In this document: positions 11,721 to 21,474 of the stretch, one piece after another
Position numbering within the stretch: position 1 is the stretch's first letter
How the letters are laid out: the number at the start of each line of letters is the position of its first letter
DNA from: Xiphophorus maculatus
Taxonomy: Eukaryota > Chordata > Actinopteri > Cyprinodontiformes > Poeciliidae
Length of the DNA stretch: 64,000 bases
Direction: 5' to 3'
NCBI RefSeq assembly: GCF_002775205.1
Contig: NC_036456.1
Location: 9,017,463-9,081,462, forward strand
Translations under genes and position numbers: made by a program
The notes under the pieces: model-generated
The model's database searches: none
What the model saw: only the letters and a program-made list of their open reading frames with translations
Told to the model about the DNA's origin: nothing

Positions 11721-14700
11721 TCATGCTGAGCTTTTATGTCCTGGTCTCACATTAACGTAAACAGAACCTTCCTCTGGATTATGACACCTCTCTGTTAAAA
11801 TGGCAACATGCATGAAAATTTAAATTTAAATTCACAATCTACTGAATGTTTACTAATAACTCATCTTTGTGAAGAGTTAAAGTTCAGAGTGTTTCACAGC
11901 ATTGTGAAATTCATGTGTTTCTGAAATATTTCCGCATGTTGAATGAGCCGGCTTTAATCTCCTTAAATAACTTGAATGTTGCAGGTCGGCTTTAAAACAT
12001 GAACGTTACCATTTCCAGTGGCTCCACTTGGATGTACCGTCTCATACAGAGAGGTGGTTGCCTGCAGTAAACAAAAACATTTCAAGATTAAAGTTTGGAT
12101 CTGAAAGCAATTATATTAATCATATTACTTTTATGTCTTACTCTTTCCATTGAATATAATCGTTTGTAATTTTGAACCATTTGCCCTGAACAAACTCATG
12201 CTAATGACATAACTGTATTTTATTATGTAGAGCAGCAGAGCCATGACTTTGGTGCATTAATTATGACAAAACGTTCAGCACAAAAAGTTCAATTATTAGA
12301 AATAATTAGCTCCATTTGGACTTTGAGCCTTTAAATATGTCTGTATATTTGCTTTTATAAAGATGAATCAACAAAAACATGAAAACAAATTATTATAAAT
12401 AATAATGACATTTATTTAGTGACCAACCATGTAGCAGAGAGCTGTAAAGGTGACCTTCAGTCTGATCCACTCCATGATTGGTGGCAGAGCTCTGGCTGCT
12501 GAACAATTTAAAAATATTTAAGCGAATTAAAGGTGAAAGAATCAGAAGTTCATGTTTAAAATGAAAAGACAGATATTACAAACTGACCTGATGCAGCATA
12601 AAACTGTGGAAGATTGAAAAATGAATTGGCATCATTAACACCAGAATTAAACAGATGAAATGTATTTAAAAATTACAGATTTATGACACATTTTCTTATT
12701 TAATAAAGTATTTTTGGTGATGAAATAATCTGATCCGGTGTGAGAAGAAAATGTTCTCACCATTGGACCGTCTGTAGTGCCACAACAAGAGCAGGAGGAC
12801 GATGAGAACGATTCCACTAAACGGTCCAACAATTAAGAGCAAAGGAAATGAAGAGCTGACTGGACTGGACACCATTACTGGAAAACATAAGTAATGTATT
12901 GTTAGTTATTATTATACCCTAAGACATGATTTCCTACTAAAGAATTTAAATGTGACATCAAGGTTGGACTCAGACATTCTCAGTCTCTGTATTGATTTTT
13001 CTCAAGCAGTTCAATGTTTTTACTGTCTAAACTGAATTAAATGGTTTAGATCTGCAGTTAAAAAAAGTCATGAAGCTTTGCTGTAGGAACGCTCACCTGT
13101 AAACATCTGTTAGACATGACGATAATGACATCAATAACTGTTTCGATTGCTAAAAATCTTTAAATGAGAAATGAAGCTATAACAGTCACTGTAAACAAGA
13201 AACACTAACAATGAATTAAATGTCTTTAGTGCTTTTGTAGCATTTATGCATCTTTTTAATAAAAACATTTGGATTGAAGTTTAAATGTGGAAAATGGACT
13301 ATATTTTTGGTCACTAACATGTATGCTGACATACTATGATTTCTAATAGTAAATTATAGGGAAGATGGATAAAAACAGGTTTTGTTATCCATATATTCCT
13401 TTGATTCCAGGCAAGAGACAAGCAGGAAGTTTTAACCAACACTATTAACTCATTTCTTAGCTAGAATATTTATCAAACTCTGCAAACTGTATTTTTAATG
13501 ATTACAAAAATAAATATTCAATGATCTACTATAACTTATTAGTACATTCAAGGAGATGCTTATCTGAGTTGGGCTGGCCCCAAAAATATGACTCACCTGA
13601 CACAGACACTGGGATCTTTCACTCCACTTTGTCACAGAAAACCAGTCGTCTCTGCGTCTACACTGACACATGTACTCTTCACTACTGGACTCATTAACAC
13701 TGACAGTCAGGTGTTTATCATTTCCCACTTTTACAGTTTTCCCATCTCTCCTCCATTCACACGTCCACTCAGTGGTTTCTCCTCCCTGGACCTCACATGT
13801 CAGAGTGATCGACTCACCACTGAACATCTGAGGCCGGTTTGGTTGTCGAGTCACAACAACCTCATTGGAAACTGTTTCCATCAGATATGGACAGTTGAAA
13901 ACAAACCAAAACATGAAAATAAATTAAAAACACCTCATGAGTTTAAGCTAAAGAGTAAAGAATAATCAACTGCATTTAAAATAAATAATTGAACTTACAG
14001 CTTATTGTGATGCTGACTTCGTCACTTACAAGACTTTGATAGTTTTCATTTGGTCTCATTCCCAGACATCGGTATATTCCTGCTTGTGCTACATTAATAT
14101 CTCTGTTTTCTTCATCAGTGAGTTGAACTTCAGGTGTGTTTTTGGTCCTTATGTACCATTTGTATTTCCATCCAGCAGAGGGCAGAGAGCAGCTCAGTGT
14201 CACACTGCCCCCTACTGGTATGGTTGTAGGACCTGCAGTCTGTGTGGGTTTGGGTTGAGCTGATGTTAATGAAATGAAATAAAAACGTCAGTTAACACGT
14301 TTAGTTATTCTTCAGTCAGATTGAGATCAAATATTCAAATGTCTCATCATAATATATGACAAAAATCTATAACTGAGTTTCTCTAATGGGAATCACGTGT
14401 TATCTTGAAATAGTTATCTTAATTTAAAGACAGAAATAAAAACAGAGAAAAAACAAAAAAAACAATTTATGCTATTCTGTGATTAGCTCACCTAATGAAA
14501 AATAACATTATTGATAAAATAGTAAGTTTAATTGCATTTCATAGAATTTTGTTTTCTGTGGATGGGTGGGTTGAAACTGCTGAGGTTAAAATATAATTTT
14601 TCGAGGAACAACAAAAAAGCTTAAATGATTTTCTGCATATAGATTTAACTTACAGAGGAGTAAACATGTGTATTAGCTACACAACTCTCAATAATGTACA

Positions 14701-15162
14701 AATCTGGTTGAATAAGATCATTTGGACTCACCAGTAACAGTTAAGAGACAGTATCACTGCACTTGGTATCACCAGAGCTCTTCCTGTGTCCACAGCACTG
14801 GTATTCATCACTGTGATCGATTTGGATAGGTAGTAATGTGAAGCTTTTTCGCGGGTTGGAGTGAAGAAATTGTTCTCCATTTTTTTTATCTCATATTCCC
14901 AGTCGGTGTCTTTGCCTTCATTCATGTCACAAATGAACGTCACTCTCTCTCCAGGATGAAAAGTCGACCAGTTGGGATCAATAGTCAGAATTGTGCCTAA
15001 AACGCAGCACAACACATTTAGCACATTTATCATGCAGTTTATACAGACGTGGTTCATCCTGAGATTATAAATAAATATGAAGAATAAAAGAGAAAATACC
15101 TTCAGCATGTCCGCAGCAGAGAAGCGCATTCATCACTAAAATAAAACCTAAACTTTTGTCAT
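11721..15162 (-). CDS. FCRL/LITR-like receptor B, period-1 copy, frame broken by small indels
   Basis: Same gene as 43,781-47,225. Exons 5' to 3': SP 15100-15162, D1 14732-14996, D2 13999-14259, D3 13597-13871, TM 12761-12877, tail 12588-12603, 12428-12498, 12010-12061 and 11721-11791. Compared with the open copy, SP is one base short (AAAA to AAA), D1 two short (including an 8-T instead of 9-T run), D3 one short (TTTT to TTT), and the SLYETV tail exon one base long. D2, TM and the terminal ITIM exon are the same length. As in gene A, indels dominate over substitutions, which suggests sequencing error. D2 and D3 here match the period-1 gene D exons, apart from the D3 indel. Confidence 0.75.
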
Positions 15163-17033
15163 TATAAATGTTAAAAGTTCACAAACAAGCACAGAGTGTC
15201 GCTTCGTAACGTCCAGCTCTGACACTAACACGTTCTTTCATATCACTGAAATGTCCGATCAGCAGGGCTAGTTTCCTGTTCTGTGAGGTCATGGTCACTT
15301 TTTTTATCTTCATCTGAAAAACATCATAGCTAAAGAATAAGTACTACCACAAATATCTTGACACTTCCCACACAGTGTTTTGACACTTAGTTTAACTTCC
15401 TTAAACTAAGGTGACTCATGAAAAGACACCCCAGTTAAACGGTTTTAGGTAACCATTTGTTTAAAGGTCATGTTCAGTTTAGCTTAAATTAAAAGATTTA
15501 TTTGCTCAAAAACTAGAGGAAGATATGATGTGCAGAACAAACAAAAAATTCTCAAAAACCTAATGTATATAGGAGAGAATGAAGATAACAGATTTTGCAA
15601 ATTATTACATTAGTGAACTTTCTAATATATAGAATTTTTCTCATTAAATAAAAGATTAGTTTAAATTAAGTAAAAAAAAAAAACTACAAAAGAAGAGCAG
15701 TCCATGCACATACTGTCAAAAGTGAACATTTTGTTCATTTTTTCTATTTTATCTGCGCCATTCAAACACAGGAAGTGACATCGCTGCACAACAAGCCTGA
15801 TTTCCTGGCCTGATAATGACATTCTGTGTGTCGGAGGAATATTCTTTACGTTTTATTTTGGCACAAGTTGCACTGAATTGATCAAAACAACTTAAAAAAT
15901 TGTTTTTTATTTTGGAATTTAAAACCTCCGACTTCAGTCTTTTGTCTTTCAACCATGGAGAACTGACACTTCCTGTCCACCTAACAGAAGCCATTTTGGG
16001 TAAAACTGCTTAATAAGGCTTTACGCTTTAGTGCAGAGCTTTTAATCAATTGTTTGACGTGTTATTTTAATAAGTACACAATAAATCACAATTTGTTTCA
16101 CATGTCAACAACCTCATTGTTCATCTTGTTAAATCTTTCTGCTGATTGTGGAATCAATTTTAATACCAGTAAACTGACCAAGCAATGAAAGTCCACATGT
16201 AGGATCATTTTCCACCCGTTTGAAAAAACGTATTCCATTCTTTCTGCTTTTAACTTGTAATGGACTGAATACTCATGTAGATATCATCTTGGACTGCAAA
16301 CTTAAATACTATTTTTTGTTAACACTGAACAAAACTTTAAAACAGTCCAATCAACATCATTAATGTTTTACACACCATGCATTCATGAACTTTCACTCAT
16401 TTCATTGAAACAGGCACCGATATCCAAACTCTGTGACAATTTCGTATTTATTGCAAACATAGCATAACTGTAAAAGCTACAAATCCAGCTGCGTAGGTAA
16501 AAACGGAGTTTGTAATTTTCATCTTTAATTTTATTACACAAGAATCTTACAACATTTCAATTTATGAATGTGCGACCTATCCTATTTATGACATGAGCGA
16601 AAATGTAAAATTAGAGCGCATCTGATTCTTGAAGAGATATAGCATAATTAAATCATCTTTGACATCTTAAAGCTGCAGAAATACAATAATCATCACAACA
16701 TATAATGAAAACATGGCAGCAGAATTGTCCAGTGTTGTTTCTGACCGTAAAATAATGTGGAGTATCTGTTGCTGCTGGACTCCAATCTCCTGCTGAGAGA
16801 GAGAGAGGATATATTCATAAAATTATCATGTGCTTTAATTTGTCCAAAAGAAACATCTTGGATAATAAAGTTTTTGCATGAATGACGAGGATGTTATTTA
16901 CCTTTTTGTTGTTCGGGTTACTAGTTCTCACCTTCACTGGGGTCTACAATGGAAACCAGAAATCAGAACAGTTTTTATTAAAAGGGGCAGTATTATTTTC
17001 CATGCACACATTGTCATTGTATAACACAATATG
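15163..17033. repeat. Duplicated spacer upstream of gene B (homologous to 8564-10440)
   Basis: This 1.9 kb stretch is nearly the same as the spacer upstream of gene A, including the conserved CAGGAAGT block, the GA microsatellite near 16,795-16,806 and the left end of the MITE-like element. It shows that genes A, B and C arose by earlier, smaller tandem duplications nested inside the 32 kb unit. Homology stops at about 17,033, where sequence resembling the D1-D2 intron of the receptor genes begins. Confidence 0.75.
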
Positions 17034-17257
17034 TTAACATAAAAACGTCAATTATTCAGTCAACACGAGTAGTTATTCATCAGTCTGGCAGACTGCAAAT
17101 ATACAAAGGTGTCATCATCAAGTATCTTATTAATAGTTATCTTAATTTAATTACCCAAACTCTTTGTGCACAAGGATTTCATTTAAAGTAGAATAAACAT
17201 ATAAAGTGACTTTTTAACTCCCTAAAGCAGTCAAGTTGAAAATCCATTTGGACTCAC

Positions 17258-17716
17258 CAGTAACAGTTAAAGAGACAGTATCACTGCACTTGGTATCACC
17301 AGAGCTCTTCCTGAGTCCACAACACTGGTATTCACCACTGTGATCGATTTGGATAGGTAGAAATGTGAAGCTTTTGTACGGGTTGGAGCGAAGAAATTGT
17401 TCTCCATTTTTTTTTATCTCATATTCCCAGTCGGTGTCTTTGCCTTCATTGATGTCACAAATGAACGTCACTCTGTCTCCAGAATGAAAAGTCGACCAGT
17501 TGGGATCAATAGTCAGCACAGCATCTAAAATACAGCAAAACACATTTGGCACATTTATATGCTTATAATAGATTTTCATACATCAAATCAAAGAGGCATG
17601 CATATGTACCTCTTTTGTGTGAATAAATAAAAGAACAATAAAATCAAGATACCTTCAGTATGTGCAGAGCAGAGGAGAGTATTCAGCAGTAAAATAAAGG
17701 CTAAAACCTTTGTCAT
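17258..17716 (-). pseudogene. Receptor fragment C: signal peptide + D1 only
   Basis: SP exon 17653-17716 (MTKVLAFILLLNTLLC...) and D1 exon 17258-17524 are both open, in phase 1 and with good splice sites. D1 has the family marks FHSGDRVTFIC, TDWEYEI and GEYQCC. No D2, D3, TM or tail exon follows. Downstream intron sequence resembling the D1-D2 intron joins, at about 17,033, the interior of the MITE-like element that lies 3' of gene B, so everything from D2 to the 3' flank was deleted. It is either a dead remnant or an alternative 5' end that could splice in phase to the D1 or D2 exon of gene B. Confidence 0.75.
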
Positions 17717-18139
17717 TATCAACAAAAACAAAGTTCAGATAAATGAAAACAGTGCGTTTCACGCTAACATTCAGCACTGAAGCTTGACAGGCACATCCTC
17801 TTCATTATAAGTATATCTTATCTGTTTTCCATCAGAATGACATCAGAGGTTTCAGCTGATTTCTCTTCATCTGAGAAAAAAACATCATTCCTAAAATATA
17901 AGTACTAACACTTCTCACACAGGTAAAAAAAAAATGAGAGACTCACAAATTAAGAAAAACGAACGATGTACCAGTACTTTAAATATCCATTTTCTCTGTA
18001 TCAAGTGAGATTTCTCACAGTGTGTTTATCGGTATGTTCAAGTTCTATAATCCCACAATGGAGGCTGAGAATGGACATATTTTCTCAGAGACTAAAGCAA
18101 TAGAAATTAATAAAATGTGCTCAAATATTTTAAATAGGA

Positions 18140-18183
18140 GTTGTGTGTGTGTGTGTGTCGGGGGGGGGTGGGGGGGGGGGGGG
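18140..18183. repeat. (GT)n followed by a long G run
   Basis: An alternating GT tract leads directly into about 22 bases that are almost all G, 430-470 bp upstream of the fragment C start. The same arrangement lies upstream of gene D (21,025-21,079) and in period 2 (50,212-50,249; 53,099-53,151), with different lengths in each. Such sequence can form Z-DNA and G-quadruplexes; its length here is also likely to be poorly sequenced. Confidence 0.85.
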
Positions 18184-18203
18184 CAGCATCACCAAACTGG
18201 CCC

Positions 18204-18229
18204 ATTTGCATCATTCAAACACAGGAAGT
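18204..18229. promoter_or_regulatory. Octamer plus ETS-like pair upstream of fragment C
   Basis: A perfect ATTTGCAT octamer (18,204-18,211), the element of immunoglobulin promoters, is followed 10 bases later by CAGGAAGT (18,222-18,229). In the D paralog the octamer position reads CTTTGTAT, and in A/B it is degraded, while the ETS core is kept in all. Function inferred from motif match and position about 490 bp upstream of the leader exon. Confidence 0.4.
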
Positions 18230-18241
18230 TAAGCCTGACAT

Positions 18242-18496
18242 ATGGAATGGACTGAACTTATATAGCGCTTTTCCAGTCATTTTTGACCACTCAAAGCGCT
18301 TTACACTAGAGTCACATTCACGCAGTCGCACTCACAAACACACACACATTTATACACCGATACGCAGATCGGTAGGCAATTTGGGGTTAAGTGCCTTGCC
18401 CAGAGGTACATCGACGTGTGGCAGGAGGAAGCTGAAATCGAACCTACAACCTTCCGATCGCAAGACGACTACTCTACCAAAGAGCCACAGTCGCCC
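18242..18496 (-). mobile_element. tRNA-headed SINE
   Basis: Read on the minus strand it starts GGGCGACTGTGGCTC, with an A-box-like TGGCTCTTTGGTAGAG, a B-box-like AGGTTCGATTTC, a conserved body, and an end with AAAGCGCTATATAAG. This is the layout of the tRNA-derived SINE family widespread in percomorph fish (AFC-type). The homologous spacer upstream of gene D (21,128-21,150) lacks it and reads straight through CCTGACATAGGCAGAG, giving a clean empty site. Target-site duplication is at most a few bases. Not a functional tRNA gene. Confidence 0.75.
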
Positions 18497-18499
18497 ATA

Positions 18500-18830
18500 G
18501 GCAGAGAATAACGTCTCAAACCACATAATGACCTTATTTTTTCCGGAGAAATATTTTTTATTTTTTATCTTGAAGCAAGTTGCGGCAAATATGCTTAAAA
18601 AAAAAAAGAGAGAAAAAGTGTGTTTTAAAGTGGAAAAATAGCACTTCTGTTCACATAACACAAACACACTTTTCTTATTTATTTTTATATTTCAGGGCAG
18701 AGTCTATCATCAGATGTTTTAGTTGTTTTATTTATTAAAAACAAGTGAAATAAAAGTCATATGATTTGTAGTTAAGCACTCCAAAATGATTAAAGCTTCC
18801 TGCAGATTGTATTACATGTTGGGCTGGTCC
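18500..18830. repeat. Duplicated block 3' of gene D (homologous to 21150-21470)
   Basis: This ~330 bp segment lies just 3' of gene D and is repeated almost exactly 5' of gene D at 21,150-21,470. The left copy supplies the poly(A) signal for gene D. A strongly diverged relative lies in the A and B spacers (around 9,220-9,300). Confidence 0.75.
18727..18736 (-). terminator. Poly(A) signal of gene D
   Basis: Two overlapping AATAAA hexamers on the minus strand, about 110 bp past the in-frame TGA that follows the D3 exon. Spacing suits a short 3' UTR for a D3 read-through transcript. Period 2 equivalent at 50,797-50,806. Confidence 0.45.
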
Positions 18831-18846
18831 TGATGAAAAAAAAAAA

Positions 18847-20436
18847 TCATGACTCACCTGACACAGACGCTGGGATCTTTTCACTCCACTTTGTCTCAGA
18901 ATACCAGTCGTCTCTGCGTCTACACTGACACCTGTACTCTTCACTACTGGACTCATTAACACTGACAGTCAGGTGTTTATCATTTCCCACTTTTACAGTT
19001 TTCCCATCTCTCCTCCATTCACACGTCCACTCAGTGGTTTCTCCTCCCTGGACCTCACATGTCAGAGTGATCGACTCACCACTGAACATCTGAGGCCGGT
19101 TTGGTTGTCGAGTCACAACAACCTCATTGGAAACTGTTTCCATCAGATATGGACAGTTGAAAACAAACCAAAACATGAAAATAAATTAAAAACACCTCAT
19201 GAGTTTAAGCTAAAGAGTAAAGAATAATCAACTGCATTTAAAATAAATAATTGAACTTACAGCTTATTGTGATGCTGACTTCGTCACTTACAAGACTTTG
19301 ATAGTTTTCATTTGGTCTCATTCCCAGACATCGGTATATTCCTGCTTGTGCTACATTAATATCTCTGTTTTCTTCATCAGTGAGTTGAACTTCAGGTGTG
19401 TTTTTGGTCCTTATGTACCATTTGTATTTCCATCCAGCAGAGGGCAGAGAGCAGCTCAGTGTCACACTGCCCCCTACTGGTATGGTTGTAGGACCTGCAG
19501 TCAGTGTGGCTTTGGGTTGAGCTGATGTTAATAAAATGAAATAAAAACGTCAGTTAACACGTTTAGTTATTCTTCAGTCAGATTGAGATCAAATATTCAA
19601 ATGTCTCATCATAATATATGACAAAAATCTATAATTGAGTTTCTCTAATGGGAATCACATGTTATCTTGAAATAGTTATCTTAATTTAAAGACAGAAATA
19701 AAAACAGAGAAAAAACAAAACAAAACAAAAAAAATAATTTATGCTATTCTGTGATTAGCTCACCTAATGAAAAATAACATTATTTATAAAATAGTAAGTT
19801 TAATTGCATTTCATAGAATTTTGTTTTCTGTGGATGGGCGGGTTGAAACTGCTGAGGTTAAAATATAATTTTTCGAGGAACAAAAAAAAGCTAAAATGAT
19901 TTTCTGCATATAGATTTAACTTACAGAGGAGTAAACATGTGTATTAGCTACACAACTCTCAACAATGTACAAATCTGGTTGAATAAGATCATTTGGACTC
20001 ACCAGTAACAGTTAAAGAGACAGTATCACTGCACTTGGTATCACCGGAGATCTTCCTGAGTCCACAACACTGGTATTCATCACTGTGATCGATTTGGATA
20101 GGTTGTAATGTGAAGCTTTTGTGCGGGTTGGAGCGAAGAAATTGTTCTCCATTTTTTTTAATCTCATATTCCCAGTCGGTGTCTTTGCCTTCATTCATGT
20201 CACAAATGAACGTCACGCTCTCTCCAGGATGAAAAGTCGACCAGTTGGGATCAATAGTCAGAATTGCGCCTAAAACGCAGCACAACACATTTAGCACATT
20301 TATCATGCAGTTTATACAGACGTGCCTCATCATGAGATTATAAATAAATATGAAGAATAAAAGAGAAAATACCTTCAGCATGTCCGCAGCAGAGGAGTGC
20401 ATTCATCACTAAGATAAAACCTAAAACGTTTGTCAT
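18847..20436 (-). CDS. FCRL/LITR-like gene D, period-1 copy, predicted soluble three-Ig protein
   Basis: SP exon 20373-20436 (MTNVLGFILVMNALLC...), D1 20003-20269, D2 19261-19521, D3 18858-19133: all open, all phase 1. No TM or tail exon exists before fragment C. If the D3 donor (GTGAGT) is not used, translation runs on as Gly-Glu-Ser and stops at TGA (18,847-18,849), giving a predicted 292-residue secreted protein with three Ig domains. D1 carries FHPGESVTFIC; D2 PSAGWKYKW; D3 PNRPQMFSGESITLTC. D2 and D3 are almost identical to gene B here but not in period 2, which suggests gene conversion. Alternatives: a truncated pseudogene, or a first half that splices in phase into C/B exons. Confidence 0.75.
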
Positions 20437-21043
20437 TATTAATGTTAAAAGTTCACAAACAAGCACAGAGTGTCGCTTCGTAACGTCCAGCTCTGACACT
20501 AACACGTTCTTTTCATATCACTGAAATGTCCGATCAGCAGCGCTAGTTTCCTGTTCTGTGAGGTCATGGTCATTTTTTTTATCTTCATCTGAGAAACATC
20601 ATAGCTAAAGAATAAGTACTACCACAAATATTTTGACACTTCCCACACAATGTTTTGACACTTAGTTTAACTTCCTTAAACCAAAGCATAATTAAATCAT
20701 CTTTGGCATCTTAAAGCTGCAGAAATACAATAATCATCACAACATATAATGAAAACATGGCAGCAGAATTGTCCAGTGTTGTTTCTGATCATAAAATAAT
20801 GTGGAGTATCTGTTGCTGCTGGACTCCAATCTCCGGCTGAGAGAGAGAGAGAAAGAGAGAGCATCCATTTTCTCTGTATCAAGTGAGATTTCTCACAGTG
20901 TGTTTATCGGTATGTTCAAGTTCTATAATCCCACAATGGAGGCTGAGAATCGACATATTTTCTCAGAGACTAGATTAAAGCAATAGAAATTAATAAAACG
21001 TGCTCAAATATTTTAAATAGGAGTTGTGTGTGTGTGCGTGTGT

Positions 21044-21074
<31 letters not shown>

Positions 21075-21130
21075 GGGGGCAGCAGCACCAAATTGGCCCT
21101 TTGTATCATTCAAACACAGGAAGTTAAGCA
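20437..21130. promoter_or_regulatory. Mosaic upstream region of gene D
   Basis: Reading away from the start codon: an A/B-type upstream segment to about 20,685, a ~1.2 kb gap relative to A/B (the equivalent of 8,822-10,041 is missing), more A/B-type sequence to a GA-rich run at 20,839-20,860, then C-type upstream sequence from about 20,865. It contains the GT/G-run (21,025-21,079) and the conserved CAGGAAGT (21,117-21,124). The switch at the GA repeat suggests recombination within a simple repeat. Confidence 0.55.
21025..21079. repeat. (TG)n followed by a G run upstream of gene D
   Basis: About 33 bases of alternating TG/CG-interrupted repeat followed by about 22 consecutive G. Sister of 18,140-18,183; lengths differ in all four copies in the window. 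Confidence 0.9.
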
Positions 21131-21474
21131 TTTAACCATAAAGCCTGACATAGGCAGAGAATAACGTCTCAAACCACATAATGACCTTATTTTTTCCGGA
21201 GAAATATTTTTTATTTTTTATCTTGAAGCAAGTTGCGGCAAATATGCTTAAAAAAAAAAAGAGAGAAAAAGTGTGTTTTAAAGTGGAAAAATAGCACTTC
21301 TGTTCACATAACACAAACACACTTTTCTTATTTATTTTTATATTTCAGGGCAGAGTCTATCATCAGATGTTTTAGTTGTTTTATTTATTAAAAACAAGTG
21401 AAATAAAAGTCATATGATTTGTAGTTAAGCACTCCAAAAATGATTAAAGCTTCCTGCAGATTGTAGAATAACTT

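Noticed and set aside
13588..13965. Plus-strand open frames overlapping D2 and D3 exons (also 14,036, 18,973, 19,298, 39,168, 46,096 and similar)
   Set aside because: They are antisense shadows of minus-strand Ig exons. They cross splice sites and introns and their residues show no domain pattern.
18430..18496. Possible tRNA gene on the minus strand
   Set aside because: A- and B-box-like sequences belong to the SINE head; the remainder does not fold as a tRNA and is followed by the SINE body.
18141..18500. Plus-strand frame of about 119 codons across the GT/G tract and SINE
   Set aside because: Low-complexity and SINE sequence; it changes length with the G run between periods.
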